A stretch of DNA of 64,000 nt from Pleurostoma richardsiae (GCA_030052745.1 JANBVO010000075.1:22704-86703), one strand, 5' to 3'; shown: positions 12,524-25,184, counted from the stretch's first letter. Numbers and translations are program-made. Notes: generated by a model from the letters alone, not told the origin.

Positions 12524-14333
12524 ATGCATTTGAACGCTGATCTGGCTTTCAGAGTCCCATCGTGGATAGAGTACGCTGTCATCCTTGGTCTATACTTCTG
12601 GGTCAGCAGCCTCCTGGTCCGTTACAAGCGTGGACTGCGGTCACTCCCAGGGCCATTCCTCGCAACGTTTACGAATTTGTGGCGACTAGTCGATGTAGCA
12701 CGAGGTCATCATCATGATACTCTCATTGGCTTGCACCAGAAATATCAGTCAAAGCTGGTTAGGGTCGGCCCTAATGTGGTATCGGTAGCAGACCCCGGAG
12801 CAGTGAGAATCATATATGGTTTGAAGACTGGTTTCACCAAGGCATGTTCCCTCACGTTCTATGTGATCGCCGTAGATAGACTGATTCGCCTGTTCAGACC
12901 AGGTTCTACACGGTGCAGCAGAACGTGAGCCAAGGCAAACCGCTAGAGAATCTCTTCAACACCACGCGTGAAGATTTCCACGCCACCATTCGACGACCGG
13001 TTGCCAGTGCCTATAGCATGACCACCTTGCTGAGATATGAACCTTTTGTCGACAATACGTCACAGGTGTTCTTGCGCAGATTGAATCAACTCTATGCCGA
13101 CACGGGGAAGGTCTGCGACCTAGGAACGTGGCTACAGTACTATGCGTTCGATGTCATGTAAGCTTATTCTCCGTTTCAGATAGCTGTTTCTCCGGCGACT
13201 GATATACTCGAAGTGGCGAGATGACTTTCAGTAAACGACTAGGTTTCCTGGAGACGGGGAGTGATGTCGGTGGCATCATTGCCAATCTTGAATCAAGGTT
13301 GAACTACTTCGCTTGGGTGAGAGTTGCACGTCTCAAAACGCTTTTAACTCACAGCGCTTATGAACTTCAGTGCGGGCAGATACCGATCTTAGACAAATTC
13401 CTAGTCAAAAGTCCGATAGCTTTACGTGCTATGTCCACCAACTATGCCGTCAAGTTCACCCTTGGGCTCGTGAAGGATAGAATGAGACATCCTTCGGAAA
13501 GAGTGGATTTCCTCGATATGTTTTTGAGAGCGAAGCAAGAGCACCCCGAAGTGGTTGATGATCGACAGGTCACCTCTTACAGTGTCACGAATGTCTTCGC
13601 AGGCAGCGATACCACGGCTATATCCCTTCGGTCTGTAATCTATCACTTGCTCAAAAATCCCGAAAAGCTTCGCAAGACCGTAGAGGAGATTGATGGCGTT
13701 GTTCAAGGACGTGACTGCTGGCAGCGTCCAGTCACATTCGCTGAAGCCAATACGATGACTTACCTGCAGGCGGTTTTGAAAGAAGCAATGCGCGTCCACC
13801 CCGCCGTTGGACTGCTTCTCGAGCGAACGGTTCCGCGTGAAGGATGTGAGATCGCCGGCACTTGGCTTCCCGGAGGGACAACTGTCGGCATTGACCCCTG
13901 GGTTCTACATCAGAATACGGAAGTCTATGGCAAGGACGCTAGTAATTTTCGGCCAGAGCGATGGCTTGAAGCTGATGCCGAGACATTGAAGTCGATGGAC
14001 AGGTGCTCTTTAGTGGTAAGGACTGCCTCGTCGTCGAACGTTGATTGCTACGCCTAACAGTGATCAGTTCGGTTCAGGGGCTCGCACATGCATAGGCAGA
14101 CACATATCGATGCTCGAGATGTCCAAGATTATTCCACAACTATTGTGGGCCTTTGAGGTAGGAATGCCGCTTTCTGCTTTTGCCTCCATGGCTTATTATG
14201 TGTGTAGTTCGAGCTTCGGGACCCCAAAGCTTCTTGGGAGCTCTACAACATGTGGTTTGTGAAGCAAAGCGGCCTTAACGTATACATACGGAAGCGATCT
14301 CTACCAGATGGACACCTCATAATCGAGGGTTAG
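12524..14333 (+). CDS. cytochrome P450, pisatin-demethylase-like
   Basis: Five exons, 12524-12841, 12898-13157, 13214-14015, 14068-14157 and 14208-14333, giving 531 residues. It is a membrane-anchored haem monooxygenase of the microsomal type. Seen: an N-terminal anchor helix (AVILGLYFWVSSLLV), LPGPFLATFTNLWRL, the CYP57-like block NTTREDFHATIRRPVASAY, the I-helix FAGSDTT, the K-helix EAMR, a PERW motif, and the haem loop FGSGARTCIG with its cysteine, which starts directly after intron 3. Intron 1 (12842-12897) has a GC donor (GCATGT) and its removal restores GFTKTRFYTVQQNV. All exon phases agree. It resembles enzymes that demethylate or hydroxylate plant or fungal secondary metabolites. It stands alone rather than in an obvious pathway cluster, so the substrate is open. 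Confidence 0.9.
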
Positions 14334-16066
14334 GCCGTATAGAGCCAGAGTGGCTATTAAATATGAGCTTATCTTCGCGTTCAAGACTGCTCTAGTGTAC
14401 TCCAGACTCACAGGAGCTTTTAAGGACATCGAACCGGGTCAGTTCAGATCCACAGTGCTAGAAGAAAGTGCTCACTTAACTTTTATTTGCCCGGCATTGT
14501 TTCACGAGGAGGGCCAACCGAACTAAAACCCGATTGTGCAAAGCGCTTTTCCTCGCCGAAGAAAAGATTAGGTAATGAAGTGATCTTGCCAGAATGTTGT
14601 GTATGCTTGTGTATGTTTAAAACGCCTGAGCTGATAACTCAGGGAATAATCTATGCTATAAAGTCGACAAAGGACTTCGTAAAATGCTTGGATCGGTAGG
14701 TATTTCTACTCTATGTAAAACTACCCAAATCTCAGAAATGAGGAGTAGGGATAAAGGCCTAGTCAAACGACATCATGACGGCTATGTTAAAGAAGGAGAG
14801 ATAACATTGTATTCTTTATCTGCTCAGTGTCTTGTCGAGCGATGAGATGGTACCTTCTACGTGTCTGGGGAATCGCGACGTCTACTTCACTGGTTCCGAC
14901 TTTCTATCCGCACCTTAAAACGTCCATATAGGAGTAATTTGACCGTATACGAGGGCTAATATCACGTGGGTTTGGCTTATAATGTCTCCCCTTCTTTTAC
15001 GGGAGTACTCGTTCACTGTTTGGAGACATCTCGGTATTCCGAGGCGAGCATTGAGTCGGACCGCGAACGACGGACTCAAACATCAGCAGGAGGCCAGTGT
15101 TTCTCTTTAAGCAGGAGAAGTTAGAGCAAGAAATAGTGTTATTGATACTCATACAGGACCTGGTAGTTTCTTAGTTCCTAGTAGCCCATCTAATGAAGTG
15201 ATGTCTTAGAGTTTCGTCTTCTCTACGGCATCGCTAGTCGGATGGGTCTTCCCATAGCTCTACCGCCTTTCCTTTTGCTATCGGATTTGCCGACACAGGC
15301 CGGGTAAATGGATTACAAATGTGTGCTCGTCTCACTCTTTTCAACAATTTATGCAGTTGATCTGCGTCCAGGCACCTGACCTCGTTAGAGATATCCTCAG
15401 TGAATGCCGCCGGGCAGCGTGTCACATGAACGAACTCTGCCCATCGTTCTCGCGGGTTGGCATATCTTATCCCTCTCCGACGAAACCAGCAGGTGTGATA
15501 TATTATTTTGAAGAGTTTTCGATAGCTAAAATACTTAATCTAATACCTCGTTGAGCGGGGAAGATATGTCCTTCTAAACAAGGAACTCCGTCTTTTCACC
15601 GGCTTCAAGTCGAATTGTATCGCTTCAGGGTACAAAGGACAAAAGACAGCAAAGGAAAAGTGTGAGCATGAGACATTCGTAAAAGAAAGGTATTGCTCTC
15701 GGAGCTGCTGTGACTTTTCCCAGGTCTCGCCTCTTCATCTGCTTTCGCGAGCGTGCCGTCTTACGTCGATGATACGAGAAGGCCGCATTTCCCAAAAAGA
15801 CTTGCGAGCTAGGTCCGGGCAACTCGTAACTTTTCTGCCGTAAAACCGTATTCTTAGCGCCCGAGTTAGGTACTAGCTACGCTTGGAACACAGGTTCATT
15901 AGGGTGCGGTAGATATTGAATATCTTTGCCTTTAAGATTAAGTGGAAAATAGGGAGCAGCCATGAGATGTTGCCTTGAACGTGATTATGATAGCCTTAGG
16001 GCGGTAGAGGCATACGTATCTTGCCATTGGCGAAGAGAGATCGCGGATTATCCAGTAGGAAGTCAT
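14334..16066. other. intergenic
   Basis: Follows the P450 stop codon and is fairly AT-rich. Small frames on both strands, for example 15321-15554 and 15625-15822, carry no recognisable motif. Confidence 0.45.
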
Positions 16067-16360
16067 CTAACGGCGAGGATCTCCATGTCTTTCTCTCCAT
16101 GTCGTCTTGAATTTTAATACTGATCCGGAGGAGTACCATGGCTCGGCAATGATGTTGAGTGTCTGGGCCTCAATGCTTTCCTGGAGTTTTCTGAGATCCT
16201 CGTTGTCTTGGGCCCTTACATAGTCAATAAGGCGACCTCCTGGCATTTGAGATAGAACCTCACTATGAAGCTGACGGTAAGTACGCATCAAGGGCGTGAG
16301 ATTTCCTTCTCCTGCAAGAAAATCCCGAATAATGTCGCGTAGGTCGATAGGAAGGCTCAT
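16067..16360 (-). CDS. small hypothetical protein, weakly F-box-like
   Basis: The open frame from ATG 16360 encodes 97 residues. Its start, SLPIDLRDIIRDFLAG followed by LTPLMRTYRQLHSEV, has the spacing of hydrophobic residues seen in fungal F-box motifs (LP..L...I...L....L..L.R..R.L), which recruit substrates to SCF ubiquitin ligases. This is a resemblance by eye only. The rest is charged and helical (DNEDLRKLQESIEAQ). It could be a lone exon, a truncated copy of a longer F-box protein, or a chance frame. The same frame runs 33 bases upstream without another ATG. Confidence 0.35.
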   Translation of the reverse strand: MSLPIDLRDIIRDFLAGEGNLTPLMRTYRQLHSEVLSQMPGGRLIDYVRAQDNEDLRKLQESIEAQTLNIIAEPWYSSGSVLKFKTTWRERHGDPRR

Positions 16361-16983
16361 CGACCTAGAAGAGCGTCTTGATTCGGAGGCCACTGCGGAT
16401 CTCTGGGGTATCGTATCGGTATTCTATATGCCATTGGCGAGAAATTGTTGGGAAGAGAATTAAGAGGTGTGTAGTACGGATAAGTTACTTTTTTACCGGC
16501 CGGAGATAGGTAAGTGGGTAGGTACCTAGATAGAGACCGTAAAGTTTGAAGAGATCCAGAGGAGAGCGAGTCTAGCGAGCAACCCCGCGCCAATCACCAT
16601 CAACCTGACTAGATTTCTAAGGTAAAATCCCGGCCCGACGGCATTCAAGTTACATCCGACGGTTCCTTTAACTCCTGGTCGGATTGGGCTGTTTTGTGCC
16701 CATCTCCATACATAGTGTAGGTAGGTAGATAAGATGCCGCAAAAAGCGGCCAAGCCCGTAGTCGGCGGATCCCAAGTTAGCTTGAGACGCCGGTCCGCTG
16801 ATAGATAAGGCGATTGGAGCGAATAGAAGTTTTGTAGTAAGACATCGGCAATGCGAAGCCGGCTCGGTCTAGAGGTGCTACAATCTCCGTTCGGCTCGAG
16901 GACAAAGTTTCCAGTAATAGGAAGGTCTCGACCTTTGAAACCATTGTCCTTCTCCATTTGGATAGTTACCGACTCTCGCAAAA
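16361..16983. other. intergenic, upstream of fucosidase
   Basis: Contains two clusters of GTAGGTAGGTA/TACCTAG words (16507-16532 and 16717-16730). It is the presumed promoter of the fucosidase gene. A short upstream exon carrying a better signal peptide for that gene cannot be excluded. Confidence 0.4.
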
Positions 16984-19453
16984 ATGCGCGGCCCCGACAT
17001 TTCATGGACGGCGCTCCTGCCGCAGATACTGCCATCATTTCTCCAAGGGTCCGTTCCTGAGTCTCGCTCCGTGCAGGTCGACTTGACGCACCACTTCAAC
17101 CACAAGGCTTTCGGATCTTACCCTGGCGAGACTGCCTTCGGCCTGCAGAACAGGTCTTATCCCGTACTCGACTCTCTTGCCCCCAATGGAATATACACCT
17201 CACGGCGAACGGGAATCAAATACTCGTTCCCGGGTTATTCGGGGGTGGGCGTCCCCGACAACGTGATTTGCAACAACCAGACAATTCGCGTGCCACGACG
17301 ACAGGGAGGAGGAACCGCCTTCTCCGTCTCGATGCTGCTGGCCAATGACCTGCAGGACACAACAATCTCGCGCAACGTCACGTACGTGTACGCTGACGAC
17401 ACAACCAGCCAGGCGGAGCTGCGTGCTATGCCCTTCTCAACGTACTTGCTGCTTGCACATGGCGAAATTGTTAGCAAGTTCACCTGGACGGCGTCCGGGC
17501 GAGATGGGAACGCCTCGCAGATCTTCGAATTTACTGGAGCCGTGGACCCGAACAGAGACTTGGACGCCGTGGTATTGCCCGATGCAGCGGACGAAGAGCA
17601 AGGGCAGATTCACGTGTTCGCGTTGTCATTGTGGCGGGGTGAGCCTGGCCTAGGCTCCGGGGGACCGATAGTAGAGGTGCAGGCCGTGAGGCCGACGCAA
17701 AAGTGGACTGAGAACGGTAATCAGGTGGTTGAGGTGACCGTAAACAATGTTGGGAAGAGGTGCCTTGCCGGCCGCGGGCTGAGAGTTTCTCTTGAGGGAT
17801 ACGGCGTGGCAACTGCGGAATACGGCAAGATCACACGCTTGTGTCCCGGTGACCAGAAGAGGGTTGACGTCGGCGTAGTTGGGCGCGGAAGTGGAACTCT
17901 GACGGTCACTCTGGACAGCGAACTAGAGACTCGCGAAGCTGAGTTTTCAGACGTCACAATCGGTTTTGAGACCTTCAGCGAGGATCTAGACAGCCTGTCT
18001 AAGCATGAGACTCCACAGTGGTTTGACGACGCCAAGTACGGCATTTTCGTTCATTGGGGCCCATATGCTGTTCCTGGGTGGGGAGGGCCGCCTGAAAATG
18101 AGACATACGCTGAGTGGTTTTGGTAAGTAGACACCCCGACGGAGGACAATATGGACGAAACATGCGCGTCGGTATTAACAATTTTGAAGGTGGTACACTA
18201 CATATCACGATGGGGGCCGCGGTGACGTCGCGGACAGTTACGGCTATCGACTCAGAACTTTTGGACCGGAGTGGAACTATGACGACTCCTTTACTGACTT
18301 CACGGGAGAGTTCTGGGACCCGAAGGCTTGGGTCGATCTATTCGCTGATGCCGGTGCCAAGTACTTCGTCATGACCACGAAACATCACGACGGTTTCGCA
18401 TTGTTCGACACGGGTAGAACTACCAACCGTTCCTCCCTGCACTACGGGCCAAAGCGGGACATTATCAAAGATCTGTTCGATGCGGCGGCTAGATACCAGC
18501 CACAGCTAAAGCGTGGGACATACTTCTCGCTACCAGAATGGTTTAACCCCGATATGTCACCGTACGCCTTTACCCAGACGGACCTCCCAAACTCAGTGTC
18601 CTGGCTAGGTGTCGAGGCCAAGAACCCGTACACTGGCAGGGCAGAGACCTATACGGGACGTACACCGATCAATGACTTCATTACAGACCTGATGGTCCCA
18701 CAGATGGAGGCTCTCGCGTATGGCTATAACACAGATATCATGTGGTGCGACGACGGAGCCGCAAACGGCACACCCGGGTTCGCAGCGAATTGGTGGAATT
18801 GGGCGCGTCTTCACGCAGGCAGACAGGTAACAATGAACAATCGGTGTGGCGTGGTAGAGGCTTCAGATTTCGAGACGCCCGAGTACACGACATATAGCTC
18901 CGCTCAGCGGCGAAAGTGGGAGAGCAATCGCGGCATGGATCCATTCAGCTACGGGTACAATCGTGGAACGCCGGACGAGGCCTACATGAACGCCAGAACA
19001 ATAATCTTCTCCCTCGTAGATATGGTAGCGAAGAACGGAAACTTCCTGCTGGATGTTGGGCCGCGGGCGGACGGGACGGTGCCACAGGTCATGCAGGACA
19101 ACCTCCGAGAGGCTGGACGGTGGATCCAGAAGCATGGCGAGGCCATCTTCAACACGACCTACTGGTTCGTGCAGACACAGATTACAGAGCCTTCTGTAAG
19201 ATTCACTCAAACGGACGATGCATTTTACATCCTGTTTCTGGAGAAGCCCGTCGCGGTACGCGGGACAGTACTTGTCGACGCGCCGATCCCTATCATTGAT
19301 GGAGATGAGCTGAGCCTCCTAGGGGTTCCAGGCGTAGGAATGCTCAAATGGGCGAAGCAGGGCCCCGAGGAAGCGCTCGTCATCGAGGTCCCTGCGGACG
19401 CGCTCGATCGTGGGGAATTCTGCTGGGTGTTCAAGGTGAAATATGCCACTTGA
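16984..19453 (+). CDS. alpha-L-fucosidase, GH29 family
   Basis: Exons 16984-18122 and 18190-19453, giving 800 residues. GH29 enzymes remove terminal L-fucose with retention through an aspartate nucleophile. Seen: an N-terminal beta-rich region of about 330 residues including a CARDB-like stretch (VVEVTVNNVGKR), then the GH29 barrel: HETPQWFDDAKYGIFVHWGPYAVPGW, AEWFWWY across the intron, MTTKHHDGFALF, and NTDIMWCDDG near residue 566 with the likely nucleophile. LLDVGPRADGTVPQ closes the barrel region. Removing the 67-nt intron (GTAAGT donor) exactly restores the WFWWYTTYHDGG segment. The protein is probably secreted for plant or fungal glycan breakdown, but the N-terminus at the chosen ATG gives only a weak hydrophobic segment (ALLPQILPSFL), so the true start may be in an unseen upstream exon. 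Confidence 0.9.
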
Positions 19454-20227
19454 ATCGTGCCGGCCTGGCTGAAGTATTCGCCCGTCCTGCTCCCCCCCAC
19501 AAATGGCTGTCAATTTGGGGTTCTGGTATCTCTGTGCAGGATGTGGAGATGGCTAAAAGACATACATCACGTCAATAGCCCGAATACAACGACCTTGAAA
19601 CTTTTGCCATGCCGGTCGCGTGGATTGCGTGGAAAGGACATGCCATCTCTACTGCGTATGGTCTTGCACTCGCATTGAAGACCAACACGCAAGCCAGCCA
19701 CATTCACTTCACGACGCCCGCAAGTGGGGTGATTCCCAACCACCGTTAGTGTACATGCGTCTGGCTGCATTGCTGTGGAGGGGCCCGCTGGATTGGCAAT
19801 TGCTATCCGTACGGAGTTCTTTGCATGCATACGCGTATGCAGTGCACCGCGTCGATCCTCAAGCCGCCCAAAAGCTCGTATTTTACTTTGTGCTTCGTTG
19901 TGTTGTGGAGTTTGAATGTGGTTTTGGTAGAGGATGTGCTACCGTAACGGAGTAGGGTGACGTGTCGGCGTGGATTTTGACGGGGCACGATTTTAGAGCG
20001 GAGGCTGGGAGGCAGTTAGCCCAACCTCCATGATACCAGCCGACCGTGTTTCTCTTCACTCTTGAACAGCTCAACCTGCCGGCGCAAGACACAGCATCTT
20101 TTCGGCCTAGCTTATTTCTTCTTTATTTCACCGTTCTAAGTATCACTCATTCCAGTCGTTGCTCATCCCAGCGTCGTCAATCCTGCACACCGTGGGCCAG
20201 TGCAAATCTGCAGTGAACTCACCGACG
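19454..20227. other. intergenic
   Basis: 3' flank of the fucosidase and 5' region of the coiled-coil gene. No supported gene. Overlapping short frames on both strands are treated as noise. Confidence 0.45.
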
Positions 20228-21391
20228 ATGGCGCATCAGCTACCCTTTGAGCAAAAGTTCGAGCAACAGGGAGGAATCCAACGGCGCAGCCCCCGCGGCC
20301 CCCACGATGCCCGCGAGGCCCGCGAAGCTGCTCGCGCTGCGAAGAACGGAGCGGATTCGCGCTACAGGCGGGCCTACTCCCCGCCGGAGGGCCCGGATGA
20401 CTTTCACTCTGACGATCATAGTCTCAGGGAGGCCCAGGCTTTGCTGGCTCGTGCACAAGCTCAGGTATGCCCGTGAACTTTCCGTACTCGCAGTCTCATT
20501 CACTGCTGGTGGACGGACCCGACTAGGCTCCGATCGGTTATGTCCCTCCACTCACTTGGTGTTATCGCATGACCCTCCCTGATCCCTATCTGTTCGTTTG
20601 TTTTCATGCCAACCGCCATGCCGGCTAACAAGACTACATAGCAAGGAACTGTTCCAATTGCGGCAGATCCATTGGCGAGGAATGCCAGATCACGTCGCCC
20701 CGGCAACCTCAATCGCGGAGGACTGAAAGCCTCCGTGCCCGTTTCACCAACCTCAGAGCCTCCGTCTTATCCCGGACCCCCTGTGGAAAATAATGGGCAC
20801 ACGGGACAGTCTCGCCCTGCAGAGCCTGGCCGCCAAAGGCTCAGTACTGCCGGATCGCAAGGTCGTCGCCCCTCGGAATCGGGCTCACCCCGATCTGCCC
20901 CAAAGGCCCAGAGACCCCAGTCCATGTCCATGATGGCGGATCCGCAGCAGCAGCAGAGACGGCCGCCCTCGCCCAGTAATCTGTCGGCTGCCTCTTCGAT
21001 CAACCGCCTGAACAGTCCCAGTATCAATAAGATTGTCCTTCAGCCTCTCGAGCAGAAGATCCATGAGTACGACAATCTCATGGAAGAAGCTACAGTCCAG
21101 ATGATGCAGCTCGACGAAGAGATACGCGCACTACAGGAACGGCGGCGACAGGCAGAGGAGCAGTTTAGTCAGGCCAAGTCGAAACACGACGAGTACGAGC
21201 GACAGCACGAAGATGTCAGCAGGGCCCTGCGTGGCGAGTTGATGCAAAGATCGAGAACGCCACCGCCACCGCACCGGATGTCAGCATCGTTGGATAAGAT
21301 TGATAGTTATGATGACCGTCCTATGAGTGGGCAAAGTGGTAAGACGTATAAGTCTAGAGGGAGGGGGTTTCGGTTAAGCCTTTTCAAGTAA
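20228..21391 (+). CDS. uncharacterised coiled-coil protein
   Basis: Exons 20228-20464 and 20642-21391 give 328 residues. I do not recognise a named family. Residues 1-80 are charged and alanine/arginine-rich. Residues 80-220 are low-complexity and rich in Ser, Pro and Gln, probably disordered. About residues 230-290 form a clear coiled coil (LEQKIHEYDNLMEEATVQ, then LDEEIRALQERRRQAEEQ). The C-terminus is basic and serine-rich. The 177-nt intron has a GTATGC donor and a TAG acceptor in phase 0. Such architecture is typical of conserved Pezizomycotina scaffold or cytoskeleton-linked proteins, but no function can be assigned. No signal peptide or membrane helix is seen. Confidence 0.75.
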
Positions 21392-21883
21392 GTGAACTCA
21401 ACTGCGGTTAATATCGTAACGGGCGGCTTTTCTGGGAAAATATTAGTGCTGTTATTATGTATATGTATTCTCATAGACCACCTAATATACATTGGAGGTA
21501 TTTCAGCCGTACGAACTTTATGAAATATCTCACATTCTTAAAGCACTTCTTCCTCTTAAGCATTGGGCGGAGAATGTAGAGGATATTACTTTGTTCAGAG
21601 TGTATCTCATTGCCGGGAGCTTAGACCTTGAAAGACATGTTCAGTAATCACAAGATCGTCAACATCAGTTGAGAGGCGAAGACGTGAACGACGGAAGCCA
21701 ATGAATTGAAACCGGTGCGGAGTACTAAATGAAGCGAGCGGTTTTGGAACGTCTGTAAAGGCATGAACTAGTCAAGAAGAATAGACATAGCTCAACGATG
21801 CCGTCTCATGTCGTCTGTTGAGCTGTCTTCCCTAGCGTCACCCGAAACGCAGCGGGGCTTACAGTTGTTGCTTCCCTTTGCAG
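21392..21883. other. intergenic
   Basis: 3' flank of the coiled-coil gene followed by the degraded beta-lactamase-like sequence. Nothing else recognised. Confidence 0.4.
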
Positions 21884-22718
21884 CTAAGGTCGAACACAAA
21901 CAGCATTGTGCCTATGCCTCCGGACGTGGCCGAGTCGACACCCACTCAGTCCCCAACAAGGAAAGTCACCCCGACCAGAGAACAGCCTTGATCCTGCTTG
22001 CGCCTGTGTCCTGGGAGCGTCGTTCCCACTGACCAACTGGAATGCCACTCTTCCATGAGCCCAGTCGGAGATGGATGGAACAAGCCGCCAGGGAAACAGA
22101 CCCGGGCTGGGGATCAGCGTGGCGAGAACATCCGCCCCTTTGCTTATCCACGACGGCACGACTAGTCCAGGAGCATCGGCGATAGTCTGATTGACCGTCA
22201 CGGTTAGCGACGAGTTCAGTCCGGGCTCCGTCGACCTGTATATCCAGCGAAAATTTTGCGCGGCTTCTGCAGCGGGCTTGGCAGCTATGCGGGTATCATG
22301 AGGTTGGTGATGACGTCGGTTATGCCGGCGAGGACGTCGAAACGGGTGGCCAGGATGCGACAAATACCCCTGCGTCGTATTCAAAGTCCGCCAGGTCTTC
22401 GTAAATTACAGAGAGTGCCCATTCGGAAGGCGGAGGTGTGGTAGTGTTAGACGAGTCCATGCCGAGGGTCTCGAAGATGCTCTCGCGAAACATCTGGTCG
22501 ATGTTCCTGCCGGTGATATTGGACAGCGCGAGCCCAAGCAGAGCAAACCTGTTGTTAGAGTACCCGGGGCTCATCCAGGGGACAAAGCTGGGCGGCCGGT
22601 TCAAGACGCCCTGGACGTAGGGCACTAGAGGGCATTGGGCGGAGTTGATCAACCTCCAGCCACTCTTGAAAAGTAGCGGCAAGGTTTCTAAACGTAGCGG
22701 CGACAAGGCCTCGATCAC
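21884..22718 (-). pseudogene. beta-lactamase-related serine hydrolase relic
   Basis: The minus strand from about 22718 encodes a piece of a class-C beta-lactamase-like (peptidase S12 type) protein. It has MSPGYSNNRFALLGLALSN with the Tyr-x-Asn catalytic motif, ITGRNIDQMFRESIFETLG, and MDSSNTTTPPPSEWALS. The frame then runs DLADFEYDAG and shifts. The expected following block, glycine-rich with a SSxNDL motif, is not in frame, and the N-terminal SxxK motif is absent. Downstream fragments to about 21884 occur in other frames. I saw no intron set that rebuilds a full protein, so this is read as a truncated, frameshifted gene copy. Confidence 0.65.
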
Positions 22719-22961
22719 TGGATAAGTCAGAAGGCCTTGGTCAGCTTGGGCTTAGGAAGTCAGCTACGACCGGTTTGATGCAGATCGGGAGAAGAGACAG
22801 CCTGTGAAGAGGAAGTTGCATGGTGAACTACCAGGAAACAAGCAAGAGTTCTGAAGGTCTGGTTCGGTTGTCCATCTAGACGTTCCACTTGTGCTTCAAA
22901 CATCTGCGACTTCTTCATCTTCCACCGAGATCCACACCAAGAAACACCTGGAGTAGAGTAC

Positions 22962-24653
22962 TCAGACTTCCTGCTGTCTTAACAGATCTAGAACCAAGTT
23001 GGAGGGGTTGCTTAGTCTAGCCGGTGTTGTCTTGAATGGCGCGGGGACGCCGGTCTCTTCAAAAGAACAACCTTCTCTTAGCATTCTCGCAACGGCTTTT
23101 GACGCAAGGAGAATCGACGGCATTCCATGACCGTTGAATCCCACACTGATGTACTGCCCATCTTTTGAGGGCACCGCACCCACATGCGGCATTAGGTCGT
23201 TAGTATACTGTCGATTAGTCTGTTAGCGCGACCTCTTGCCGACGAAGACGTAGAATGGCCCCCGGAGATAGAGAAAAGCTTACGCCCATGATTCCAGTCC
23301 AGATGCGGTCGACTTTTGCTCCGCTATTTTCCCAGCCATGGTAAGTCCTCTGCATAAGACCGTCAAAGTACTGCACAGCAGGTTCGATGAGCTTAGAGTC
23401 ATCGTAGACGTTGTACCACTCATCTCCTTTGTGCAGATAGAACGGCCTGCCTCCGCCAACTATTATACTCCCATCCGGTCGGGATATTTGATAGTCAGCT
23501 CCCTTTACGCTGTGGCGTATCTGGACACAGAGTCAATTGCTTCTCTCCCCTTGGAACAGGCGTGCTGTAGGTGAGCACTTTCTGTGTGCTTGCATAACTC
23601 ACACTATAGGAATACGGGAGACTTGGGGCAATCTTGCCTTCCGGGACAGTAACGCGGCTACAAATACCACGGACCGGAATGATCTTCTCCTGGTACTGTG
23701 GCAAGATGCCTGCAGTGTAGCCGTTTGCTGCGAAGACGATCTTCCTAGCCTTGAGCTGGCCCCTAGGGGTTGAGACAACCCAGTTACCATCTGCGTCTTG
23801 AGCCTCGGAAACCATTAGAACAGGGGTGTTCGTCTGAAGATTGACGCCCCTCTGGACGGCCATGGACAGGAGGTGAGTGACCAGCTTGTAGGGCCAGAGG
23901 CTCCCCGCAGTGAAAGAGAACGCGCACTTAGCACCCTTGACTCCCGACAACGCTTCAGCGGCGGGCCCGGGAAGGTAGCAGACGTCTTTGACTGTGGGGA
24001 ACCCCTCGGCCACCAGCTGGTCAAACTCCTTTTTGCATCTCTCTGCCAGCCTGGCGTCGATGATTACATCATAAGCCCGGGTGAGGTTGAAATCACAGTC
24101 GATGTTCTCTTTCTCGACCAGTTGTTTCACCGCATAGACCTGTTTAGCTTCAAACATCGCAATGTCTCTTGCAGCTTGTTTACCAAACATGCGGGTGTAT
24201 TGCGGAACCCTATAATAAACATCGGGTTTGACATGCCCGCCTAGAATACGGTATGTGTGTTAGGGATGAGCTATACGCTGATAGAAGTTCTTGCAACAAA
24301 GTCTCCTTACCATTGCGGCCGGTCGCACCTGAACAAGCCGACCGAGCTTCCAGAATCACCATGGATGGCGGCGACGGATTACTGTCCAGCAGATGGTACG
24401 CCACAGAGGCACCGGAGAAGCCGGCGCCGATTATCAAAATGTCGCATTGCGACGGCAAGTCGTCTGTGGTCCGGTGGTGCTCTAAATCGTGGGGCCGCGT
24501 CCTCCAAAATGAAAGAGTAGAGTTCAAAACAGGAAAAGGACCAGTCCTTTCCCCGAAAATCGTCGTGAGTGCCATCGCGGGCTTGAGGGTGTTGGCTATT
24601 GCAACAAGCCTCTCTTTGGCTCGCTGCTGAACGGGGGTCGCCGAGCATAGCAT
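22962..24653 (-). CDS. FAD-dependent oxidoreductase, DAO family
   Basis: Four exons, 24653-24311, 24240-23603, 23502-23284 and 23207-22962, giving 481 residues. DAO-type flavoenzymes oxidise amines or amino acids. Seen: the dinucleotide-binding fold CDILIIGAGFSGASVAYHLL near residue 80 followed by acidic ILEARS, the family motif CSGATGRNGGH split by intron 1, IVFAANGYTAGILPQ, RPDGSIIVGGG, DRIWTGIMGYTNDLMPHVG, and GFNGHGMPSILLASKAVA near the C-terminus, which closes the FAD site. The junction at 23503-23602 is the least certain; a GTGAGT donor and TAAAG acceptor keep phase and join to DYQISRPDG. It is head-to-head with an UNC93-like carrier 531 bp away, so the two may be co-regulated and act on one compound. 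The substrate is not evident. Confidence 0.88.
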
Positions 24654-25184
24654 CCTGAAGACTCGCACGAGAATGAAGAGAAAGCAGCTTATCTTTCCGG
24701 ACAAGATAGGGAACCGTCTATCTGGACCTCACCGAATATAAATGATAAAGGGTATAGGAGTTAGAGCGAATTGGAAAGATAGTCTCAGCCGATCCATCTC
24801 CGTGATAGTCCAGCTCCGGGCCGAAAGATGAGCCAAGCGCCGTCATCGCAAATATCCGGCATCTTCACGAATCAGCTTCGGCGCCAACGAGCAAGGGAGG
24901 TGATCCCGAGTGCGGTTCATAGTTATTCCCTGATTATTACTTCGGCTTCAAGATAACCATGCAGAAGATTCCGGCTGATAAGCGGCTTGCGCCAGATAAC
25001 TCTTGGCTTAATTCCTGTCTCCATAGTTGCTGGCATGCACACCTTCTCCACAACGGTATCATCGGATCGAGTCCACGGTTGTGGAGTCGTCACAGCAGAT
25101 GGCCACTTTAAAGATAAGCCGATCCCCTGTGCTCTCTTCCTCTGAAGCACCTCAGTCGAGTCCCGACTTCAATTACCGTTGGTA
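24654..25184. promoter_or_regulatory. divergent promoter region, flavoenzyme / UNC93-like carrier
   Basis: 531 bp separates the two divergent start codons. Open frames inside it have no family signature. Shared control of the two genes is inferred from arrangement only; no specific factor site was identified. Confidence 0.4.
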
